Shown piece after piece: positions 57,907 to 64,000 of a DNA stretch of 64,000 bases. Position numbers and translations under genes: made by a program. Origin of the DNA: an uncultured Chlorobiaceae bacterium (GTDB lineage Bacteria > Bacteroidota > Chlorobiia > Chlorobiales > Chlorobiaceae); assembly GCA_903839405.1 (NCBI GenBank), contig CAIMCD010000025.1, forward strand, positions 26,823 to 90,822, written 5' to 3'. The notes beneath the pieces were generated by a model. The model worked only from the letters and a program-made list of their open reading frames with translations. It ran no database searches and was not told the origin of the DNA. The first letter of the stretch is position 1; the number at the start of each line of letters is the position of its first letter.

Positions 57907-60189
57907 ATGCACAGTTTAATTCAGTTATCAATAGTCGTACTGCTGCTGCCGCTGCTCTCGTTTGTCATTCTTATCTTTTTTAATCGCCGGCTTCCGAGAC
58001 GGGGCGATTTTATTGGAGTAGGAATACTTGGTACAGCATTTGCCATATCGGCCTATATTTTCTGGTCGGTTGTTGTGCAGACTTATGATCCTGCTTTCCG
58101 CCTTGCCTGGGATTTTACCTGGATTGATTTGGGCAATGTTCCCGGTGTCGGTCCCCTTCAGATCAAGATGGGTATTGTGATCGACAACCTCACCTCGATC
58201 ATGCTGGCGATGGTGACCCTCATCAGTTTGCTTGTGCATCTCTACTCCACCGGATATATGGCCGGGGACAAGAACTACGGACGCTATTTTGCCTTCCTTG
58301 GTATCTTTACCTTCTCCATGCTCGGTATTGTGCTTTCGGACAACCTCTTCTCTATCTATATCTTCTGGGAGCTTGTAGGCCTCTCCTCCTATCTGCTGAT
58401 CGGCTTCTTCTTTGAAAAGGAGAGCGCGGCCGACGCCCAGAAAAAGGCATTTTTGGCCAACCGTGTTGGCGATATCGGCATGTGGCTCGGTATTCTGATT
58501 CTTTACTCCCAGTTCCATACCTTCAGCTTCTCGGAGATCTATGCTAATCTGGCTGCCGGCAAGTTTGCTATGTCGCACGCCTGGCTGACCGCCGCAGGTA
58601 TTCTGCTCTTTATGGGTTGTGTCGGTAAATCGGCCCAGTTCCCTCTGCATATCTGGCTTCCTGACGCCATGGAGGGCCCGACTCCGGTATCGGCTTTGAT
58701 CCATGCGGCTACCATGGTTGCCGCAGGTGTTTATTTTGTTGCCCGCATCTTTGTGATCCTCACGCCTGATGCGCTCCATGTGATTGCCTTTATCGGGGCA
58801 TCAACCGCATTCATGGCCGCGACCATAGCCATTACCCAGAACGACATCAAAAGGGTGCTCGCTTACTCGACCGTTTCGCAGCTTGGTTACATGGTGCTCG
58901 GTCTTGGTGTCGGGGCCTACTCGGCCGCGCTTTTCCACCTGGTGACGCACGCATTCTTCAAGGCTTGTCTCTTCCTCGGTTCAGGTGCCATCATCCATGC
59001 CATGCACCATGAGCAGGATATGCGCTGGATGGGCGGCCTTCGCAAGCATATGCCCTGGACATTCGCAACCTTTACCCTTGCAACCCTCGCCCTTGCCGGT
59101 CTGCCGCTTACCAGCGGATTTTTGAGCAAGGATGCCATTTTGGCCGGTGCCATTGGTTTTGCCCAGGTGGAAGGTGGCGGCATCTTCTATCTCATTCCGG
59201 TGCTTGGATTCTTTTCAGCCATGCTGACCGCCTTCTACATGGGTCGCCAGATCTGGCTGGTCTTCTTCGGTGAGAGCCGCACGCATCTCAAGCCGGCCGA
59301 TCCGCACCACTCCGATCATCATGCGCATGATAGTCATGCCTCTCACTCCGATGATCACCACACGGAACATGGTGTGCATGAGGTTTCATGGAACATGAGG
59401 GCTCCTCTGGTTATTCTGGCAACCCTCTCGGTTTTCTTTGTCTACTCGCCCGATCCGCTTGACGGTGCGAAGGGGTGGTTCATGAAGATGATTCCTACTC
59501 CCGCAACGGTTGTTGGTGAGGCGAACCATCAGATTGGCGAGCTTCCCCTTGGCACGCACCAGCCGGTTCTTGCCGGAGTGGCTCCGACAACCGAAGTTTC
59601 AGCTCCGGAAGTTGCAGCTCCCGCACATGGCGAGGCTCACGCCGCTGCTGGTGCTGAGCACGCCGAAGCTGGGCACCATTACGCGGACGCCCGACAGGCA
59701 GAGATCGTTCATGCCGGTCATGCGGCTCACTATACGGCCATCTATATTTCAAGCATCATGGTTGTGCTCGGTATCGGTCTTGCTTTTGTGGTCTATGTTT
59801 TCGGCATTATCAATCCGGCCACGACGGCCGAGACCTTGCGGCCACTCTATCTCTTTTCGCTCAACAAGTGGTATTGGGATGAGATCTATGATGCTACCGT
59901 TATCAAGGGTTCCATGCTTCTCGCCACCATGCTCTCCTGGTTTGATACCAACGTGGTTGACGGTCTTGTTAATGGGATTGCCTTCCTGACCAAAAAATTC
60001 GCCTTTGCCAATGCCGGATTTGACAAATATGTGGTTGACGGCATGGTGAACTTTACGGCATTCTCGGTCAATACAACCGGCGCTCTGCTCCGGAAACTGC
60101 AGACCGGAAAGGTACAGACTTACGTGGTTATGCTGCTGTTGGCGGTCTTTGGTTACTTTGTCTACTATTACACACGACTGATCAACTAA
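57907..60189 (+). CDS. nuoL: NADH-quinone oxidoreductase subunit L
   Basis: Largest proton-pumping subunit, 760 residues, longer than most NuoL (about 610-680). The antiporter core is complete: YIFWELVGLSSYLLIGFFFE, FPLHIWLPDAMEGPTPVSAL and the lateral helix at the C-terminus. The extra length comes from two inserts. A His/Asp-rich loop lies at about residues 464-493 (bases 59298-59391), and an Ala/Glu/His-rich linker at about 558-609 (59578-59733). Both are compatible with metal binding or a flexible surface loop and do not break the frame. Confidence 0.95.
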   Translation: MHSLIQLSIVVLLLPLLSFVILIFFNRRLPRRGDFIGVGILGTAFAISAYIFWSVVVQTYDPAFRLAWDFTWIDLGNVPGVGPLQIKMGIVIDNLTSIMLAMVTLISLLVHLYSTGYMAGDKNYGRYFAFLGIFTFSMLGIVLSDNLFSIYIFWELVGLSSYLLIGFFFEKESAADAQKKAFLANRVGDIGMWLGILILYSQFHTFSFSEIYANLAAGKFAMSHAWLTAAGILLFMGCVGKSAQFPLHIWLPDAMEGPTPVSALIHAATMVAAGVYFVARIFVILTPDALHVIAFIGASTAFMAATIAITQNDIKRVLAYSTVSQLGYMVLGLGVGAYSAALFHLVTHAFFKACLFLGSGAIIHAMHHEQDMRWMGGLRKHMPWTFATFTLATLALAGLPLTSGFLSKDAILAGAIGFAQVEGGGIFYLIPVLGFFSAMLTAFYMGRQIWLVFFGESRTHLKPADPHHSDHHAHDSHASHSDDHHTEHGVHEVSWNMRAPLVILATLSVFFVYSPDPLDGAKGWFMKMIPTPATVVGEANHQIGELPLGTHQPVLAGVAPTTEVSAPEVAAPAHGEAHAAAGAEHAEAGHHYADARQAEIVHAGHAAHYTAIYISSIMVVLGIGLAFVVYVFGIINPATTAETLRPLYLFSLNKWYWDEIYDATVIKGSMLLATMLSWFDTNVVDGLVNGIAFLTKKFAFANAGFDKYVVDGMVNFTAFSVNTTGALLRKLQTGKVQTYVVMLLLAVFGYFVYYYTRLIN

Positions 60190-60243
60190 GCGGGAATTTA
60201 TTTTGCGATTTACTTTTAATTTGAAAACTTACAGACACGGAAC

Positions 60244-61881
60244 ATGCTGAGTTTAATTGTTTTTCTGCCTATTATTGCCGGTCTGGTTATTCTTGCCGTG
60301 CCTTCTTCGCAAAAGCAGATAATCAGAATTGTTTCATTGCTTGCGGCTCTTGCCCAGGGAGTGCTGGCTGTTCTGATGTGGCGAGGTTATAACCCTGCAC
60401 TGCCCGGAATTACGGCAGGAGCAAACGGCAGCGCGCTGGGTTCATTCCAGTTTGTTGAGAAGCTGCCGTGGATCAGCTTGAACCTTGGCTCCTTTGGCTC
60501 GCTGAACATCGAGTACTTCATCGGTGTAGACGGTCTCTCGGTCACCATGGTTATTCTGACCGCGCTCATCTCGGCCATCGGTGTGCTCTCAAGCTGGACC
60601 ATACAGAAACAGGTAAAAGGATACTTTATTCTCTATAACCTGCTTGCTTCAGCCATGATGGGCTGCTTTGTCGCGCTTGATTTCTTCCTCTTCTATGTTT
60701 TCTGGGAGATCATGCTGCTTCCGATGTACTTCCTTATCGGTATCTGGGGTGGCCCGAACCGTGAGTATGCGGCTATCAAGTTTTTCCTCTATACCCTCTT
60801 TGGATCGGTTTTCATGCTGCTCGTGATGATTGGGCTCTATTTCAGTGTGCTTGATCCGGTTACGCATAACCACACCTTCAGCCTTGTTGCCATGGCAAGC
60901 CAGGAGAACTATATCAAGGATGCCATCCTCGGCCCCGACAATGTGATGTGGCGCTATATCGCCTTTATCGTGCTCTTTATCGGTTTCGCTATCAAGGTTC
61001 CGATGTTTCCGTTCCATACCTGGTTGCCGGATGCCCACGTTGAAGCCCCGACCCCGATTTCGGTTATTCTTGCTGGTGTGCTGCTGAAGCTTGGTACCTA
61101 TGGTATGCTGCGCATCAACTTCCCGCTCTTCCCGGAGGTCTTCCATGCCTCGATGTATGTGATCGGCATTTTCGGCGCTATCAATATTATATACGGTGCT
61201 TTCTGTGCCCTGGCCCAGAAGGATCTTAAAAAGATGGTTGCCTACTCCTCCATCAGCCACATGGGTTATGTCTTGCTCGGTCTTGCCGCTGGAAACAGCG
61301 AGGGCATGACCGGTGCACTCTACCAGATGTTCAACCATGGCACCATTACCGCCATGCTCTTCTTGCTTGTCGGCGTTATTTACGACCGTGCCCACACCCG
61401 CCAGATTGAGAAGTTCGGCGGCTTGGCATCCTACATGCCGGTCTATGCTGGTATTGTTACCGTTGCCTGGTTTGCTTCACTTGGACTTCCCGGCCTGAGT
61501 GGCTTTATCTCCGAGGCCTTTGTGTTTGTTGGTGCCTTCAGCTCGGTAACGACCCGCTACATTGCCATGGTCTCCGTGCTTGGTATTGTGTTTGGTGCAG
61601 CTTACCTCCTCTGGTCGCTGCAGCGCATGTTCCTCGGCAAGAGACGGGCTGATGCGGCCTATGATCTTGAGATTGGAGAGGACGGTCATGAGCATATCCA
61701 CTTCCACGACTGGAAAGGCAAGATTGACCTTGACGGCCGTGAACTTGCCATGCTTGTGCCGCTTGTCATCATTACCATTTTCCTTGGTATCTACCCGATG
61801 CCGGTGATTGGTATGCTGACCTCAAGCATCAACAAGCTGGTTCAGGTGCTGACGCCTGTCGTGCTGACATCTATGAATTAA
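60244..61881 (+). CDS. nuoM: NADH-quinone oxidoreductase subunit M
   Basis: Antiporter-like proton-pumping subunit of 545 residues. The conserved Glu is in FYVFWEIMLLPMYFLIGIWG and the Lys/His region in FPFHTWLPDAHVEAPTPISV. A short His-rich loop (EDGHEHIHFHDW) lies near residue 477. It follows nuoL by 54 bases. Confidence 0.96.
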   Translation: MLSLIVFLPIIAGLVILAVPSSQKQIIRIVSLLAALAQGVLAVLMWRGYNPALPGITAGANGSALGSFQFVEKLPWISLNLGSFGSLNIEYFIGVDGLSVTMVILTALISAIGVLSSWTIQKQVKGYFILYNLLASAMMGCFVALDFFLFYVFWEIMLLPMYFLIGIWGGPNREYAAIKFFLYTLFGSVFMLLVMIGLYFSVLDPVTHNHTFSLVAMASQENYIKDAILGPDNVMWRYIAFIVLFIGFAIKVPMFPFHTWLPDAHVEAPTPISVILAGVLLKLGTYGMLRINFPLFPEVFHASMYVIGIFGAINIIYGAFCALAQKDLKKMVAYSSISHMGYVLLGLAAGNSEGMTGALYQMFNHGTITAMLFLLVGVIYDRAHTRQIEKFGGLASYMPVYAGIVTVAWFASLGLPGLSGFISEAFVFVGAFSSVTTRYIAMVSVLGIVFGAAYLLWSLQRMFLGKRRADAAYDLEIGEDGHEHIHFHDWKGKIDLDGRELAMLVPLVIITIFLGIYPMPVIGMLTSSINKLVQVLTPVVLTSMN

Positions 61882-61919
61882 TCGCATTCAACGAGGTAAA
61901 AGAATAAACGAAGAGAATT

Positions 61920-63458
61920 ATGTTCGAGCTGCCATCAGGTGCTGAAATTCAAGGTATCATTGCGAGTGTAACAGCAAGCGTTGGATTTTTTATACCTGAA
62001 ATTTATCTGTCCGTGCTTTTCATGCTCCTGATTGTTATCGATCTGGTTGCAAAAGGCCGCAAAAACAATCTGCTCTCGATAACAACCCTTCTCGGGCTCG
62101 CGGGCACGCTCTTTTTCATCTATCAGCAGAATGCCTTGCCGGCAGGGGAGCTCTTTTTCGGGATGTATGTGCTCGACAAATTTGCCCTCTTCTTTAAATA
62201 CTTTTTTGTGCTCTCGGGTATGCTTGCCGTTATTGTTACCATGTCGGACGAGCAGTTTGAGCGTGAGGTAAAGAGTATGGGCGAGTATTATGCCCTGATT
62301 GTCTCAATGGTTATCGGCATGATCATGATGGCCTCTTCGGCCGATCTGTTGATGATTTTCCTCTCCATGGAGCTGGTGAGTTTTACGGCCTACATCCTTA
62401 CCGGCTATTTCAAGCGCAACCACCGTTCATCGGAAGCGGCCCTGAAATATCTGGTCTATGGTGCAGTCTCTTCAGGCCTCATGGTTTACGGATTCTCGCT
62501 CATTTACGGTCTTACGGCCCAGACCAACCTTTTGAAAATCAGCATGTCGCTGGCGGCTCACGGTTACGATCCGCTGGTGATGATTCTTGCTACCCTCTTT
62601 GTGCTTGCCGGTATTGGATACAAGATCGGTGCAGTGCCCTTTCACTTCTGGAGTCCTGATGTTTATGAAGGTGCTCCAACCCCGATTACGGCTCTCCTCT
62701 CGGTTGCTTCAAAGGCGGCAGGTGTTGCGCTCCTTATGCGCTTTTACTATATCGCCGTGCCGCATAACGTGAAATCCTACGAGGATATTTTGGGTATCGA
62801 CTGGCACACCCTGCTCATGCTGCTTTCGGTTGCTTCCATGATCTACGGCAACGTTGTGGCTCTCTGGCAGAAAAACGTCAAGCGTCTTCTTGCCTACTCT
62901 TCCATTGCCCATGCAGGCTACCTCCTGCTCAGCATTATTGTGCTTGATGAGCTTGGCACCCAGGCAACCCTCTTTTATCTGCTCTCCTATCTGCTGATGA
63001 ATTTCGGTGCATTCTATGTCGTTATCCTCATTGCCAACAAAACCGGCAGTGAGAATCTTGAGGATTACCGTGGTCTTGGCAAAACCATGCCGATCGCCGG
63101 TGCAGCGCTGACGGTCTTTCTGGTCTCGCTGGTCGGCCTTCCGCCAACGGTTGGCTTTATCGGCAAGCTGATGATTTTTTCAGCCCTGCTTTCCAAAGGT
63201 TCCCTGTACATGTGGCTGGCGCTTATCGGCATCATGACCAGCGTTATCTCCCTCTACTACTACATGCTGATCCCGCTCAACATGTATCTTCGTGAATCAG
63301 GTAACGGGAGTGATGCAAAGAGCATGAATCCCGGTATGATTGCCCAGGTTCTGATGTCGGTACTGATGTTCCTTACCATCTATTTCGGTCTCTTTTTCGC
63401 GCCGCTCTCTGATTTTGCCAGATACTCATCGTCACTCTTTGGCATTACGCTCCACTGA
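61920..63458 (+). CDS. nuoN: NADH-quinone oxidoreductase subunit N
   Basis: Third antiporter-like subunit, 512 residues, with MIFLSMELVSFTAYILTGYF (conserved Glu) and VPFHFWSPDVYEGAPTPITA. Last gene of the nuo operon. A hairpin at 63485-63530 and then a hydrogenase gene follow. Confidence 0.96.
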   Translation: MFELPSGAEIQGIIASVTASVGFFIPEIYLSVLFMLLIVIDLVAKGRKNNLLSITTLLGLAGTLFFIYQQNALPAGELFFGMYVLDKFALFFKYFFVLSGMLAVIVTMSDEQFEREVKSMGEYYALIVSMVIGMIMMASSADLLMIFLSMELVSFTAYILTGYFKRNHRSSEAALKYLVYGAVSSGLMVYGFSLIYGLTAQTNLLKISMSLAAHGYDPLVMILATLFVLAGIGYKIGAVPFHFWSPDVYEGAPTPITALLSVASKAAGVALLMRFYYIAVPHNVKSYEDILGIDWHTLLMLLSVASMIYGNVVALWQKNVKRLLAYSSIAHAGYLLLSIIVLDELGTQATLFYLLSYLLMNFGAFYVVILIANKTGSENLEDYRGLGKTMPIAGAALTVFLVSLVGLPPTVGFIGKLMIFSALLSKGSLYMWLALIGIMTSVISLYYYMLIPLNMYLRESGNGSDAKSMNPGMIAQVLMSVLMFLTIYFGLFFAPLSDFARYSSSLFGITLH

Positions 63459-63484
63459 GCTGCATGCAAGTACATTGTTAGTAT

Positions 63485-63530
63485 CCAGAATATCCCGTTG
63501 ATGAATAGTTTAGAAACGGGTATATTCTGG
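63485..63530. other. large hairpin between nuoN and the hydrogenase gene
   Basis: Near-perfect inverted repeat with arms 63485-63499 and 63515-63530 (CCAGAATAT-CCCGTT with one bulged base) and a 15-base loop. No T-run follows, so it may be a factor-binding or RNA-stability element rather than a simple terminator. Confidence 0.5.
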
Positions 63531-63673
63531 TTAATCCATCAACAATTGTTACGCCCTGGTTCTTCCTCTACTTTTTAGCGGGTATGGTTTGTTAAAAATA
63601 CTCTCTTTTTCCTTACATTTTATTCGATCTGTATTTCTCTCGATAATCTGATCTTTTCAAAACGGAGGTAGTA

Positions 63674-64000
63674 ATGCAAAGCAACCAGACCTTTGCCGAT
63701 GTTTTCAAGGCCAGGGGAGTAAGCCGCCGGGACTTTTTGAAGTTCTGTTCACTTACTTCGGTCTATCTCGGCCTTTCACCATCGATGCTGCCAAGCATTG
63801 TTCATGCGATGGAGCACAAGCCGAGAACTCCGGTTATCTGGATTCACGGCCTCGAATGTACCTGCTGCAGCGAGTCATTTATCCGCTCATCCCATCCCAC
63901 TATTGAGGATATGCTCTTCAATATGATCTCCCTCGATTATGATGATGTGCTCAGTGCTGCTGCCGGCCATCAGCTTGAGGAGGTGCGCCGCAAGATCATG
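63674..64000 (+). CDS. [NiFe] hydrogenase small subunit (3' end missing)
   Basis: The first 109 codons of an uptake hydrogenase small subunit, running off the window. A twin-arginine signal (SRRDFLKF near residue 17) followed by a hydrophobic stretch directs Tat export. The mature part starts with [20 protein letters not shown], whose cysteines bind the proximal Fe-S cluster. A strong GGAGG lies five bases before the ATG at 63674. The partner large subunit would be expected downstream. It would donate electrons from H2 to the menaquinone pool. Confidence 0.93.
   Translation, partial: MQSNQTFADVFKARGVSRRDFLKFCSLTSVYLGLSPSMLPSIVHAMEHKPRTPVIWIHGLECTCCSESFIRSSHPTIEDMLFNMISLDYDDVLSAAAGHQLEEVRRKIM

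Noticed and set aside
57928..58779. Open frame antisense to nuoL, and similar ones in nuoM and nuoH
   Set aside because: Composition is His/Asn-rich charged nonsense typical of the complement of membrane proteins; the sense frames are certain.

Overview
The window reads as chromosome of a green sulfur bacterium (Chlorobiaceae, Chlorobium/Pelodictyon type). The grounds are a thioredoxin-reductase-like ferredoxin-NADP reductase, an 11-subunit NADH-dehydrogenase-type complex (nuoABCDHIJKLMN) without nuoEFG, menaquinone synthesis (menA), an LDH-like malate dehydrogenase, a divergent ferrochelatase and weak Shine-Dalgarno use in the core genes. The species call is inference; no rRNA or bacteriochlorophyll cluster is present.

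Region 1 (1-11.8 kb) is core: FNR, menA, agmatine deiminase and N-carbamoylputrescine amidase (putrescine from agmatine) flanking a Ste24-type M48 protease, then mdh, L27/L21, a small membrane protein, mutS and a B12-binding radical SAM enzyme. Region 2 (12-24.6 kb) is defence-like and patchy: a TIR protein, two toxin-antitoxin-like pairs, a decayed copy of the ParE toxin end, a thioesterase and a YyaL-type protein, a truncated TIR remnant, a type I restriction-modification operon (hsdR-hsdS-hsdM) and a HigB/HigA pair. Region 3 (24.7-35.0 kb) is core again: RqcH-like NFACT protein, dCMP deaminase, ribD, DoxX, ABC ATPase, L,D-transpeptidase, tpx, a GH13 enzyme, riboflavin synthase and rarA.

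Region 4 (35.0-46.2 kb) is the unusual part: AT-rich, mostly unrecognised genes with strong Shine-Dalgarno sites, unlike the core genes. It begins with two small orphan genes, the second followed by an integron attC-like site. Next, on the minus strand, comes a run of three membrane protein genes ending in a protein that I read as a periplasmic Cache sensor domain fused to a pentameric ligand-gated ion channel. Further up are four small proteins, three with cysteine-hydrolase-like motifs and one with a peptidoglycan-binding plus lysozyme-like domain, and an orphan OmpR-type response regulator. A 27-bp exact direct repeat (36563-36589 and 46077-46103) brackets the minus-strand block, suggesting an inserted island.

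Region 5 (46.2-64 kb) is core: a TolC-type outer membrane factor, a methyltransferase, a HIT protein, two tRNA-Leu genes, a PAP2-like membrane protein, ferrochelatase, a TPR protein, the nuo operon, and the start of a [NiFe] hydrogenase small subunit with a Tat signal. Complex I and the uptake hydrogenase lying together suggest quinone-linked electron transfer from ferredoxin and H2.
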